Part shown: piece by piece, positions 1 through 7,550 of the stretch
Layout of the letters: every line of letters starts with the position of its first letter
Position numbering within the stretch: position 1 is the first letter of the stretch
Virus record (IMG/VR): IMGVR_UViG_3300036766_002263
Coordinates: 1 to 30,789 of that record
Strand: one strand, 5' to 3'
Source of the DNA: a virus
DNA length: 30,789 nt
Translations under genes and position numbers: made by a program
The notes under the pieces: generated by a model
Databases searched by the model: none
The model's input: the letters and a program-made list of their open reading frames with translations, nothing else
What the model was told of the DNA's origin: nothing

Positions 1-1212
1 ATGCCCCTGTCTGATACCACAGCGCGTAACGCCAAGCCACGCGAGAAGTCCTACAGAATCGCAGACGCCAAAGGGATGTATCTGGAGGTGACGCCAGCGG
101 GCGGCAAGTATTGGCGCATGAAGTACCGCATCGGCGGCAAAGAAAAGCGCCTTGCCCTCGGTGTCTATCCCGACGTTTCACTGGCACAAGCACGCGAGCG
201 GTGCGGTCAGGCGCGCAAACATCTGGCCAATGCTGTTGACCCCGGCGTATTGAAGCAGACCAGCAAAGCGGCGACCGAGAACAGCTTCGAGGCGGTAGCG
301 CGTGAATGGCACACCAAGTTTTCACCGGGCTGGGTTACACACCACGCCGATAAAATCATCGGGCGGTTGGAGCGTGAAGTATTCCCGTGGCTGGGGAGTC
401 GTCCCATTGGCGACGTGAACGCACCGGAACTGCTCGATGTACTGCGCCGCATTGAAGCTCGTGGCGCGCTCGATACCGCGCACCGCGTACACCAGAACTG
501 CGGAAAGGTGTTCAGATATGCGGTTGCCACTGGTCGTGCGCAACGCGACCCTTCCGGCGATCTGCGCGGCGCGATTCCGCCTGCTCAAGAACATCATCAC
601 CCAACCATTACCGAACCCAAGCGGGTCGGCGAGCTGTTGCGCGCCATTGCCGGGTATAGCGGCTCGTACACCACCCGGGGTGCGCTGCAATTGGCGCCGC
701 TGGTCTTCGTGCGCCCTGGCGAACTGCGCAAGGCGGAATGGTCTGAGTTCGATCTGGACAAAGCCGAGTGGCGCATACCGGCGCACAAGATGAAGATGAA
801 GGCCGTTCATATCGTGCCGCTGTCCACGCAAGCCGTGTTGATCCTACGGGAACTTCACGTACTGACAGGCAAGGGGCGCTATGTGTTTCCCGGTGCGCGT
901 GGCAAAGACCGCCACATGAGCGAAAACACTGTCAACGCGGGGCTTCGTCGGCTTGGCTACGCGGTAGGCGACATGACCGGGCACGGTTTCAGAAGTATGG
1001 CGTCTACCCTACTCAACGAACAAGGATGGAACCGAGACGCCATAGAACGCCAACTGGCACACGCCGAGCGTGACGATATACGCGCCGCATACAACTACGC
1101 CGAGCATCTTCCGGAACGAAAGAGAATGATGCAATCCTGGGCAGATCACCTAGACATCCTCGCGAACGGTGCCGAGGTGGTGCCCATCGGAGCGGTGAAA
1201 AAAACCGCCTGA
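1..1212 (+). CDS. P4-type tyrosine integrase
   Basis: This is a site-specific tyrosine recombinase of the P4/DUF4102 class, which usually integrates elements into tRNA genes. The N-terminal arm-binding domain (about residues 1-90) has the typical opening, LSDTTARNAKP, followed by KLxV-like text around EVTPAGGKYWRMKYR. The catalytic domain shows the first Arg in VRPGELRKAEW (about 238), HGFR (about 328-331), the LAHAERD histidine and the nucleophilic Tyr in AAYNYAEHL (about 364). The length of 403 residues is normal for the family. The gene begins on the first base of the window, so an upstream start, promoter and attachment site cannot be excluded. It heads a plus-strand element whose distal end may be the tRNA-like fragment near 8.8 kb. 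The integrase call is firm; the target tRNA is inferred. Confidence 0.93.
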   Translation: MPLSDTTARNAKPREKSYRIADAKGMYLEVTPAGGKYWRMKYRIGGKEKRLALGVYPDVSLAQARERCGQARKHLANAVDPGVLKQTSKAATENSFEAVAREWHTKFSPGWVTHHADKIIGRLEREVFPWLGSRPIGDVNAPELLDVLRRIEARGALDTAHRVHQNCGKVFRYAVATGRAQRDPSGDLRGAIPPAQEHHHPTITEPKRVGELLRAIAGYSGSYTTRGALQLAPLVFVRPGELRKAEWSEFDLDKAEWRIPAHKMKMKAVHIVPLSTQAVLILRELHVLTGKGRYVFPGARGKDRHMSENTVNAGLRRLGYAVGDMTGHGFRSMASTLLNEQGWNRDAIERQLAHAERDDIRAAYNYAEHLPERKRMMQSWADHLDILANGAEVVPIGAVKKTA

Positions 1213-1245
1213 CGTGAAAACGCCAAGCCTAGCCCGACGGGGCGA

Positions 1246-1261
1246 AAGCCGGGACACCCTT
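1246..1261 (+). repeat. 16-bp direct repeat, copy 1
   Basis: AAGCCGGGACACCCTT occurs here just after the integrase gene and again at 2220-2235 just after the HigA gene, in the same orientation. Looser similarity extends about 30 bp upstream (CGCC, TAGC and GGCGA blocks). The pair brackets the relict and the HigBA module. Confidence 0.6.
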
Positions 1262-1399
1262 CAAGACCATCAATGAGGCTGCTTGTCGTCTGCTGAAGAA
1301 CAGCAAGATAGCCGCAAGGATATCTCAAAGGTTGAGACTTATCTCTCAAAACGCGAGGAAGAACTAAAAGCCAAGTACCGTCTGACCACCGATGCTTAA
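1260..1399 (+). pseudogene. relict resembling a phage terminase small subunit C-terminus
   Basis: No intact gene lies between the integrase and HigB. One frame reads FKTINEAACRLLKNSKIAAR, which resembles the RLLKNxKVAxRI helix of Terminase_2-type small subunits. About 20 codons on, a different frame continues as KVETYLSKREEELKAKYRL and then a stop near 1399. The apparent frame change and missing N-terminus suggest a decayed fragment. The assignment rests on recalled family motifs, not on a search. It could instead be non-coding sequence with a chance match. Confidence 0.35.
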
Positions 1400-1549
1400 A
1401 GATGCTACGGTTATGGCGATCATTGCCACTGCCACTGATTGGCGGAGGCGCGCCGCGCTACTGCGGCATGGGCCGCTTCTCCTTGCGGTGCCACGCGGAA
1501 GGGTTCTCCGCCCCGATCCGGCGTTCTGGCAGCGTAAATCCGACGAGTC

Positions 1550-1587
1550 TTGCAAATTGTAATGTCACGCATTACACTTGATTTGTG
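1550..1587 (+). promoter_or_regulatory. higBA promoter with overlapping operator
   Basis: A sigma70-like promoter is visible: TTGCAA at 1550-1555, a 17-bp spacer, and TACACT at 1573-1578. The inverted repeat TGTAATG-TCACG-CATTACA (1558-1576) lies between and across the -35 and -10, as expected for an operator bound by the HigA antitoxin. The GTG start at 1585 lies only 7 bp after the -10, so the transcript may be leaderless. Confidence 0.65.
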
Positions 1588-1863
1588 ATCGTCCGCTTCC
1601 GGCACAAGGGCCTGCAACGTTTCTTCGAGACCGGAGATCATCGGGGCATTGACCCCAAGCACACGGCGCGTATCCGCCGCCTGCTCGACCGGTTGGATGC
1701 CGCTTCCGGCCCCCAAGACATGAACCTGCCGGGTTTTGGATTTCACCCACTCAGGGGCGACCGGAAAGGCGCCTATGCAATCGACGTGTCGGGAAACTGG
1801 CGCATCACCTTCCGGTACGGACCGGATGGAGCCTACGACGTGAACCTGGAGGATTATCACTGA
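1585..1863 (+). CDS. higB: HigB-like RelE-superfamily toxin
   Basis: This 92-residue protein has the fold pattern of HigB mRNA interferases. It opens with IVRFRHKGLQRFFETGDHRG, followed by a central helix rich in Arg and Leu, then LPGFGFHPLRGDRKGAYAID, SGNWRITFRY and the C-terminal DVNLEDYH, all hallmarks of the HigB/GraT type. HigB family members cleave mRNA at the ribosome. The start is GTG at 1585, which fits the family N-terminus and the promoter spacing. The stop codon overlaps the antitoxin start by one base (TGATG), which implies translational coupling. Toxin-first gene order is the usual HigBA order. Activity has not been shown; the key residues appear present and the frame is intact. 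Confidence 0.88.
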   Translation: MIVRFRHKGLQRFFETGDHRGIDPKHTARIRRLLDRLDAASGPQDMNLPGFGFHPLRGDRKGAYAIDVSGNWRITFRYGPDGAYDVNLEDYH

Positions 1864-2174
1864 TGAAGACACTACGCGACCCCAAACGCCGCCCGACGCA
1901 CCCGGGAGAGATTCTGCGCGAAGACGTACTGCCCGCGCTCGACGTCACGCAAGGCGAGTTCGCCAAGCAGCTCGGCGTGTCGCGGCTCACGGTGTCGGAA
2001 CTGCTGCGCGAGAAGCGCGCGGTCTCGCCCGACATGGCGTTGCGCCTGGCGCGCCTCCTGAATACCACGGCGGAGTCCTGGCTCAACATGCAGCAGGCCG
2101 TGGATCTGTGGGAACTGGGGCGCGTGCACACCGGCCGCTACACGCGTATCAAACCGGTGAAGAAAGCGGCGTAG
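1863..2174 (+). CDS. higA: HigA antitoxin, XRE family
   Basis: This 103-residue helix-turn-helix protein would neutralise the toxin encoded directly upstream and repress their shared promoter. It has the typical HigA opening RRPTHPGEILREDVLPALDV, then the HTH core (TQGEFAKQLGVSRLTVSELL, about residues 29-48) and the tail helix TTAESWLNMQQAVDLWEL. Length and motif order match HigA closely. It overlaps higB by one base, so the two form an operon. The palindrome TGTAATG/CATTACA upstream of higB is the likely binding site. The pair sits between two 16-bp direct repeats, which suggests it arrived as a unit in the integrative element and may help stabilise it. Confidence 0.9.
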   Translation: MKTLRDPKRRPTHPGEILREDVLPALDVTQGEFAKQLGVSRLTVSELLREKRAVSPDMALRLARLLNTTAESWLNMQQAVDLWELGRVHTGRYTRIKPVKKAA

Positions 2175-2219
2175 AATCTCCACACCACGCCTAGCTTGCG
2201 GCTGATCCCCGCTGGCGAC

Positions 2220-2235
2220 AAGCCGGGACACCCTT
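2220..2235 (+). repeat. 16-bp direct repeat, copy 2
   Basis: This is the second exact copy of AAGCCGGGACACCCTT (the first is at 1246-1261). It lies between higA and the next gene and closes the segment that holds the relict and HigBA. Confidence 0.6.
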
Positions 2236-2286
2236 TCCCGGTTGGCCTGGCGCCTTCTTCAAGGGCGAGCGTGAAAGGGGCGCGAT

Positions 2287-2964
2287 ATGGCAAAGAAGAA
2301 TGAGAAGCGATCTAGCCGTCTTCCTTATGATGTAAGCCGCGTGTCATGGGATAATCTGGAGCCTCTTGATCTTACTCGCGCAGAGCGGAACGACGTAATC
2401 AAGTCATTTCAGCCCCATACCCCGAGCGACAAATTTTTCAGCGATTACGAACGCGCAGTGCAGTTTTTTGTTTGGGATGTCGAAGAAGTCCGGAAAGTAA
2501 CACCGTCAAAGCTAAGTGCACGGATTAAGGATGGCATCCATGAAAATGCCCATCAGCTATTGAGCGGTCTTCAGTCCCTTGAGATTACTGACCTATGTCT
2601 GCTAGATCGCCATTTCACGAGACAGTTCTTGCAGAACCGAAAATGTGTGAGTGTCAATCGATTTATCTCCTACCTGACGCTCTTCATGGAGAACACGGCA
2701 GAAGCGGTGCGTGTGCTAGAGGACGTTCAGAAGGGCGGGCGCATGCCAGCATTTGCAGAACAAGGTCTTGCATTAAGCATCGGACAAGCAATTCAGGCGG
2801 AGACTGGGAAGCTCCCCATGCTAACCCGCAATGGTGTCTTCTCGCGTGTATTGAAGTGCGCACTGTCAGTTGGCGATAAGAGAATGAAACGGCGCGTCGG
2901 GAAGGATCGACGGGATGTGATGGACCTGATGCGCCAAGCGCGAGACGCAATGATGTCAACGTAG
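2287..2964 (+). CDS. hypothetical protein (225 aa) of the integrative element
   Basis: I do not recognise this protein. It is 225 residues, soluble-looking, with no signal peptide or membrane segment. The N-terminus is basic (KKNEKRSSR), and the C-terminus is also strongly basic, with KRMKRRVGKDRRDVMD near residues 200-215, so nucleic-acid contact is possible. An aromatic stretch, YERAVQFFVWDVEE (about 54-67), and a helical middle suggest a compact helical fold. ATG at 2287 follows a purine-rich stretch (GTGAAAGGGG, about 2271-2280) that could act as a ribosome binding site. Base composition is lower in GC than the integrase and primase genes, which hints at a separate origin. It lies between HigBA and the AlpA gene. 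No function is proposed. Confidence 0.7.
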   Translation: MAKKNEKRSSRLPYDVSRVSWDNLEPLDLTRAERNDVIKSFQPHTPSDKFFSDYERAVQFFVWDVEEVRKVTPSKLSARIKDGIHENAHQLLSGLQSLEITDLCLLDRHFTRQFLQNRKCVSVNRFISYLTLFMENTAEAVRVLEDVQKGGRMPAFAEQGLALSIGQAIQAETGKLPMLTRNGVFSRVLKCALSVGDKRMKRRVGKDRRDVMDLMRQARDAMMST

Positions 2965-2979
2965 TCCCGCCACTCCATC

Positions 2980-3021
2980 AGTTGGTAAAAGGTAGCCCTT
3001 GGCGCCTCTTTTTTACCAACT
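2980..3021. promoter_or_regulatory. inverted repeat upstream of alpA
   Basis: AGTTGGTAAAA (2980-2990) and TTTTACCAACT (3011-3021) are perfect 11-bp complements separated by 20 bases, with a T run (3009-3014) in the right arm. It lies 16 bp after the 225-aa gene and 46 bp before the AlpA start. It could end the upstream transcript or be an operator for the AlpA operon; the position fits either. Confidence 0.5.
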
Positions 3022-3067
3022 CGCATTTGTTCGATTATGTCTGTTCCTAACCTAGAAAGGACAGACA

Positions 3068-3304
3068 ATGAACCAACTTCCTGAAACAGGCTTTCTTCGC
3101 ATCAAGCAAATCATCGGCAATCCCGACGCGAAACCACCGATTCCCGCAGTAATCCCTGTAAGCAAATCGACTTGGTGGGCCGGAGTGAAATCCGGGCGCT
3201 ACCCACAGCCAGTAAAAAAGCTAGGGCAAAGAATCACCGCGTGGCGCGTTGAAGATATTCGCACCCTAATCGAACAAGCCGCGAGCACCACGGGGGTAAG
3301 GTAA
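3068..3304 (+). CDS. AlpA-family transcriptional regulator
   Basis: This is a 78-residue winged-helix/MerR-like protein of the AlpA family. The family acts as an excisionase or activator of integrase expression in P4-like cryptic prophages. Visible hallmarks are GFLRIKQIIG, PVSKSTWWAGVKSGRYPQPVKKLG (a recognition-helix block across about residues 31-53) and AWRVEDIRTLIEQ at the C-terminus. ATG at 3068 follows the ribosome binding sequence AAGGACAG. It is the first gene of a run of closely spaced plus-strand genes (3068-7377) containing the primase, as in satellite-type elements. Its target is probably the integrase or operon promoter, but that is inferred. A second, distinct AlpA-like gene lies at 12.6 kb. 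Confidence 0.85.
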   Translation: MNQLPETGFLRIKQIIGNPDAKPPIPAVIPVSKSTWWAGVKSGRYPQPVKKLGQRITAWRVEDIRTLIEQAASTTGVR

Positions 3305-3306
3305 GC

Positions 3307-3687
3307 ATGAGCACTCCGATACCGATCATTGCTCGACGTGAAAACGTACCCCAAAATTTCCCGAGAAATAACGCGATCCATCTGTTGGGTGAGCGGGATT
3401 TTCGGGACGCCCATTACTGGAACGAACTCGCCAACCGGCTGCTGCCGCGTCACGACCAGCCCCGATGGAACGCGCCATGCTCACCCGATGCGATGGAGAC
3501 GTGGCTCGACCGGCTCAGTATCCCGCTCAAGGACTACCTGCGTGCGACCGGACTCAAACGCCTTCAGGACTGCATCGACCTTAACCCTGACTGGCCGCTG
3601 CGGGCATGGATCGGGTTGATCCTTGAATTTCAAATGGAGAAGCTCCACGACCACTGCGCGTCTGAGCAGCGGAAGATTCAATCATGA
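3307..3687 (+). CDS. hypothetical protein (126 aa), pre-primase gene
   Basis: The product is unrecognised. This 126-residue, soluble, Trp-rich protein has features such as DAHYWNELANRLLP, PDAMETWLDRLSIPLKDYL and DLNPDWPLRAWIGLILE. It starts two bases after the AlpA stop and its last four bases overlap the primase start (ATGA at 3684-3687). It is therefore co-translated with both neighbours. Small unknown genes between AlpA and the primase are common in P4-like islands and may act in replication control. I see no motif that supports a more exact role. Confidence 0.75.
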   Translation: MSTPIPIIARRENVPQNFPRNNAIHLLGERDFRDAHYWNELANRLLPRHDQPRWNAPCSPDAMETWLDRLSIPLKDYLRATGLKRLQDCIDLNPDWPLRAWIGLILEFQMEKLHDHCASEQRKIQS

Positions 3688-6158
3688 GTGCGCGCACTTC
3701 GCATGTAAGGGCGCTCACACAGGGTCCCATCATCGCCTTTTCCGACGTCATGGCACAAGCGGGTATCCCCTGCCCCGATCCCATCATTGCCGACGGGAAA
3801 CTGCACCGCTACTGCACCGATAGAGACAACAACGAAAACTGCTGGTACGCGTTCTATCCCGATGGCGTTCCTGCTGGCGCTTATGGTTGCTGGAAGCGCG
3901 GTCTGTCCGAAACGTGGAGCGCCAAGAGCCAAGAACAATTCAGCGATGCCGAGCGCAAGACGTGGCATGAACGCATGGAACACGCAAAGCAGGAACGGGG
4001 GAAAAAACAAACCGAAGCCCGTACCAATGCGAGGACACGCGCAATTGAGATTTTGCAGAATACCAAGCCCGTGACAGATGAGCATCCCTACCTGCAACAT
4101 AAAGGGGTAAAGTCGCACGGCATCCGTACCGACGGCGAGCGGCTGATTATTCCGCTGTGCGACAATGCCGATGTGATTCATTCGTTGCAGTTCATCTCTC
4201 CAACTGGAGAGAAGCGCTTTCTTCATGACGGTGCAATTACAGGGCACTACGCCATACTCGGCAAGCCCACCGGCGCGCTATGCATCGCGGAAGGCTACGC
4301 CACGGCGGCAAGTATTCACGAAGCGACGGGCTACGCGGTAGTGGTGGCCTTCAATGCCGGAAACCTGAAGCCGGTGGCCGAGACGCTGCGCGGGAAGTAT
4401 CCCGAAGCGCGGATTATCGTCTGTGCCGATGACGATTACCGCACGGAAGGCAATCCGGGCACTACGAGAGCACGCGAGGCGGTGCAGGCTGTGAATGGGT
4501 TTCTCGCTGTTCCTGACTTCGGTGAAAACAGGCCCAGTGGAGCAACCGACTTCAACGACCTACACCAAGCGCAAGGGCTGGAAGCCGTAGGGCGCGCTGT
4601 AGCAAGTGCAAGCGCACTGGTAAGAGAAGTACATCAGCCGGTCGCGGGAAACGTGGCAGCGGGCGATCCTGCGGGCACGGAATGGCCGGAACCGCTGCCG
4701 CTGGTGGCGAAGGTGGAACCGGAGCCTTACCCGCTTGACGCACTGCCGGACACCATCCGGGCGGCGGTGATCGAGGTGCAAGGATTTACCAAGGCACCCA
4801 TTGCAATGGTGGCATCGTCGGCGCTGGCGGCGCTGGCGCTGGCGATTCAAGCCCATGCGGACGTGCAGCGGGCAGACAGGCTGACCGGGCCGGTGGGCTT
4901 GTTCCTGCTGACCATCGCGGACAGCGGCGAGCGCAAATCAACCTGCGATGGCTTCTTTACTGCGGCGATCCAAGAATATCAACAGCAACAAACTGAATCG
5001 GCAAAGCCTGAGATTACTAAGCATCGAGCCGACATTGCTGCATGGGAGGCGAAACGGGCCGGACTGATCGAAGCGATTAAGCAAGCCGCAAGGAAAGGCT
5101 GCGCTACGGCTGATGCTGAATCGAACTTGCGCGATCTGGAAGAAAAAAAGCCGGAACCGAAGAGAGTGCCGAAGCTGCTACGTGGCGACGACACCCCGGA
5201 AAATTTGGCCTGGGTGCTGTCGCGTGAGTGGCCTTCGTCGGGCGTGCTGTCGAGCGAAGCGGGGATAGTGCTTGGCGCGCACGGCATGGGTAAGGATTCA
5301 ATCATGCGCAACCTTGGCCTACTAAATATCCTTTGGGACGGTGGGGTGCTATCCATCGGGCGGCGCACGTCGGAATCTTTCACTGTGCGCGGGGCGCGAC
5401 TGACGATGGCGCTTCAAGTGCAAGAGGCGACCTTGCGGAGCTTCTTCGACCGATCCGGCGGGCTGGCGCGTGGCACCGGTTTTCTTGCCCGCTTTCTGGT
5501 GGCGTGGCCTGAATCAACGCAAGGCTTTCGACCCTTCACCGATCCGCCGGCAAGCTGGCCGCGCCTAGCCGCATTCAATCGGCGCATTACTGCGATCCTG
5601 AATCAACCCGCGCCCATCGATGAGGCTGGCGCACTGACTCCGCCTTTGCTGCCGCTGACACCGGAAGCAAAGGCCGCATGGGTAGCATTCCATGACGCAA
5701 TCGAGGGCGAGCTTTCAACCGGCGGCGAGCTTTACGACGTGCGGGACGTGGCGAGCAAATCCGCCGATAACGCGGCACGGCTGGCGGCGTTGTTTCAGAT
5801 TTTCGAGGGCGCGGGCGGCGCAGTCGGCGCGGATGCTTTCGAGGGGGCAAGCCGAATCGCGGCATGGCACTTGAACGAAGCGCGGCGATTCTTCGGCGAG
5901 CTTGTCCTGCCGGCGGAACTGGCGGGCGCGGCGCGGCTGGACACGTGGCTTATCCAGTATTGCCGACGCGAGAGAACGCACCTTGTCCCGATTGCCAAGT
6001 TACAGCAAGGCGGGCCGGGCGGACTGCGCAGCAAAACGACCATCGAAACCGCCATGCGCGAACTTGAAGAGGCAGATCGTGCGCGGCTGGGGCGGGACGG
6101 CAAGCGAAAAGTGATTGCTGTGAATCCGGCGCTGTTGATCGAGGGAGGTGTATCGTGA
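3684..6158 (+). CDS. Toprim primase / DUF3987 helicase-like replication protein
   Basis: This 824-residue fusion is typical of integrative elements. The N-terminal part (about 1-190) contains a Cys-containing segment (RYCTDRDNNENCWYAF, GCWKRG) that may be a zinc-ribbon-like primase module. A Toprim domain spans about 195-300, with the glutamate motif CIAEGYATAASI and the acidic motif IIVCADDDY, then DFNDL. The DUF3987 region begins near 340. Its Walker A-like loop IADSGERKSTC lies near 409-420, where Gly-Glu-Arg-Lys-Ser replaces the usual Gly-x-Gly-Lys-Ser. It is expected to prime and unwind element DNA. ATG at 3684 overlaps the preceding stop, and the 3' end overlaps the next gene by four bases (ATGA-type overlap at 6155-6158). 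The family call is good; the enzymatic role is inferred. Confidence 0.85.
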   Translation: MSARTSHVRALTQGPIIAFSDVMAQAGIPCPDPIIADGKLHRYCTDRDNNENCWYAFYPDGVPAGAYGCWKRGLSETWSAKSQEQFSDAERKTWHERMEHAKQERGKKQTEARTNARTRAIEILQNTKPVTDEHPYLQHKGVKSHGIRTDGERLIIPLCDNADVIHSLQFISPTGEKRFLHDGAITGHYAILGKPTGALCIAEGYATAASIHEATGYAVVVAFNAGNLKPVAETLRGKYPEARIIVCADDDYRTEGNPGTTRAREAVQAVNGFLAVPDFGENRPSGATDFNDLHQAQGLEAVGRAVASASALVREVHQPVAGNVAAGDPAGTEWPEPLPLVAKVEPEPYPLDALPDTIRAAVIEVQGFTKAPIAMVASSALAALALAIQAHADVQRADRLTGPVGLFLLTIADSGERKSTCDGFFTAAIQEYQQQQTESAKPEITKHRADIAAWEAKRAGLIEAIKQAARKGCATADAESNLRDLEEKKPEPKRVPKLLRGDDTPENLAWVLSREWPSSGVLSSEAGIVLGAHGMGKDSIMRNLGLLNILWDGGVLSIGRRTSESFTVRGARLTMALQVQEATLRSFFDRSGGLARGTGFLARFLVAWPESTQGFRPFTDPPASWPRLAAFNRRITAILNQPAPIDEAGALTPPLLPLTPEAKAAWVAFHDAIEGELSTGGELYDVRDVASKSADNAARLAALFQIFEGAGGAVGADAFEGASRIAAWHLNEARRFFGELVLPAELAGAARLDTWLIQYCRRERTHLVPIAKLQQGGPGGLRSKTTIETAMRELEEADRARLGRDGKRKVIAVNPALLIEGGVS

Positions 6159-6616
6159 CCCTTGCCGCGCTGATTCGCAAACGCGGGGCTGGCAAGGTTG
6201 CTAATGATAATCCTGCTAAAGTTGCTAACGATGGGCAGGCAAGGGGCGAACCATTAGCAGGATTAGCAGCTTTAGCATTAGCAAGTCTCCCAAGCCCGAA
6301 AACCGCAACCGCCCAGCGCCACGGCCTGACCCTGGCCGCCCCGCAGGAAGCCGAGCTGGCCGAGAACATCCGCGAGCATTTCGAGGAACGCGCCGCGATC
6401 CGAGAATACGACGGCCACGAATCCCGGAAAGAGGCCGAGGCTAAAGCCCGAGCCGCCATGCGGGTGTACGAGTACCGGCTTACCGATAACGGTCCTGACG
6501 GTCCTTGGCTGATCCTGCTCGCACCGGGCTGTGATCTGCTGGAAGCCGAACGCTCGCTTAAGAGCCGTTTTGGTGCTGACCGTGTGCAAGACGTGAGGGA
6601 ACGGCGTCATGACTAA
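6155..6616 (+). CDS. hypothetical protein (153 aa) of mobile-element type
   Basis: This 153-residue protein resembles a type seen beside primases in many proteobacterial prophages and islands. It has a low-complexity N-terminus made of VAND and LAALAL words, then a helix ENIREHFEERAAIREYDG (about 70-87), and a C-terminal YRLTDNGPDGPWLILLAPGC followed by LLEAERSLKSRFG. Its function is unknown; I call the family from recalled pattern only. It overlaps the primase by four bases and the next gene by eight, so it belongs to the same operon. The low-complexity part is encoded by alternating GCTAA and TTAGC words that form an imperfect hairpin (6198-6284). Confidence 0.75.
   Translation: MTLAALIRKRGAGKVANDNPAKVANDGQARGEPLAGLAALALASLPSPKTATAQRHGLTLAAPQEAELAENIREHFEERAAIREYDGHESRKEAEAKARAAMRVYEYRLTDNGPDGPWLILLAPGCDLLEAERSLKSRFGADRVQDVRERRHD
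6198..6284 (+). repeat. intragenic TTAGCA/TGCTAA inverted repeat cluster
   Basis: TTGCTAATG (6198-6206) is complementary to CATTAGCAA (6276-6284). TCCTGCTAA (6211-6219) is complementary to TTAGCAGGA (6254-6262). Extra TTAGCA words lie between. The repeats encode the VAND and LAALAL low-complexity stretch. Confidence 0.55.
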
Positions 6617-7244
6617 AACCAAGAAGCGGCCCGGAAAGCCCGAGGCGAAGGATACAAAAGTACAGAACAACGTGTTCAATATTAAAGTGAAGGATGAAGC
6701 GGAGGCCAAGCAGGCTGTAGCGCAGGCCCTCGCGAGCCCAGTTGTACATGCAGCGAGTCTGATCGCCTCATTCAACAGGAACCACTATCTGGACGTTACC
6801 GCCTTGGCGACTGAGCTTGTCGCGCAGTGCGACATGGTGAAAAGCGGCGACCTGAGCCGGATTGAGGCGATGCTGTTAAGCCAAGCCCATGCCTTGCAGG
6901 CGATCTTCACCAACTGCGCTTGGCGCATGAGCAAGGCCGAGTACCTGAACCAAGATCAGACATATGGATTGCTCGCGCTCAAGGCCCAGAACCAGTGCCG
7001 GGCCACCCTCGCCACCCTGGCGGAGATCAAGAACCCCAACCGGGCCACCTTCATCAAGAACACGGCGACCAACCAGCAAATCAACGTCGGGGCGCCTGCT
7101 CCGAAAATTTCAGACGATCCGGCAAACGAACTATTGGAGGCAAAACCACATGAACGGCTGGACACCCCAACGCAAAGCCCGGCAAGCACAGCAGATCAAA
7201 AAATGGAAACCGTGGGGACGCTCAACCGGGCCAAAGACGGCTGA
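6609..7244 (+). CDS. hypothetical mobile-element protein (211 aa)
   Basis: This 211-residue, mainly helical protein begins with a basic tail (KTKKRPGKPEAKD). The middle shows SLIASFNRNHYLDVTALATE, then MLLSQAHALQAIFTNCAWRM, then KAQNQCRATLATLAEIKNPN, ending in a disordered, Pro/Thr-rich tail. The segment NPNRATFIKNTATNQQINVG followed by ANELLE is, as I recall, a recurrent feature of unannotated phage and island proteins. No enzymatic motif is visible. Its start overlaps the previous gene by eight bases. Its last 95 bases overlap the start of the next gene, which has its own strong ribosome binding site. It is part of the primase operon. Confidence 0.75.
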   Translation: MTKTKKRPGKPEAKDTKVQNNVFNIKVKDEAEAKQAVAQALASPVVHAASLIASFNRNHYLDVTALATELVAQCDMVKSGDLSRIEAMLLSQAHALQAIFTNCAWRMSKAEYLNQDQTYGLLALKAQNQCRATLATLAEIKNPNRATFIKNTATNQQINVGAPAPKISDDPANELLEAKPHERLDTPTQSPASTADQKMETVGTLNRAKDG

Positions 7245-7377
7245 GGGCAAGGCGCGCTCGCGCAGGAACGCCTGGAAGCACGGTGGGCGAGATGCCAAGA
7301 TTCGTGCTTTGCACGCGGCACTGGCGGAGCATGGGAGAGCGCTTCGAGAGTTGCAGCAGCGCACCTCGCTCGATTAG
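7150..7377 (+). CDS. small HGG-motif phage-type protein (75 aa)
   Basis: ATG at 7150 follows a clear ribosome binding site, GGAGG at 7136-7140. The 75-residue product carries GWTPQRKARQAQQIKKWKPW, then STGPKTAEGKARSRRNAWKHGG, a pattern I recall from small phage and island proteins. The basic, Trp-containing N-terminus suggests nucleic-acid contact; a link to terminase-like packaging proteins is possible but not shown. It is read in a different frame from, and overlaps the 3' end of, the 211-aa gene. It closes the primase operon; downstream is a gene on the opposite strand. Confidence 0.65.
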   Translation: MNGWTPQRKARQAQQIKKWKPWGRSTGPKTAEGKARSRRNAWKHGGRDAKIRALHAALAEHGRALRELQQRTSLD

Positions 7378-7550
7378 GAATTTCTGAATAATCAGACAAC
7401 AAGCAGAACCTCGCTCATTATTGTCTATTCAGCCAGACTCCCACTCTGCGCTCCTTGGTCGAATTTTGCAAAAGCGAGGATTGGATAAAAAATATCTAAG
7501 AGGATCGTTTCTATCCGCCCTGCCGGCAGGCCGGTGCTGGTATCGATCTC
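7378..7550. other. intergenic gap between convergent genes
   Basis: This stretch of 173 bases separates the plus-strand operon from the convergent HAF-repeat gene. It is AT-richer than the flanks. It holds the palindromic word CCTGCCGGCAGG near 7518-7529 and no convincing gene or strong terminator. Confidence 0.5.

Noticed and set aside
322-831. A 169-codon minus-strand open frame inside the integrase.
   Set aside because: It is antisense to an intact integrase with all catalytic motifs and shows no recognisable domain.
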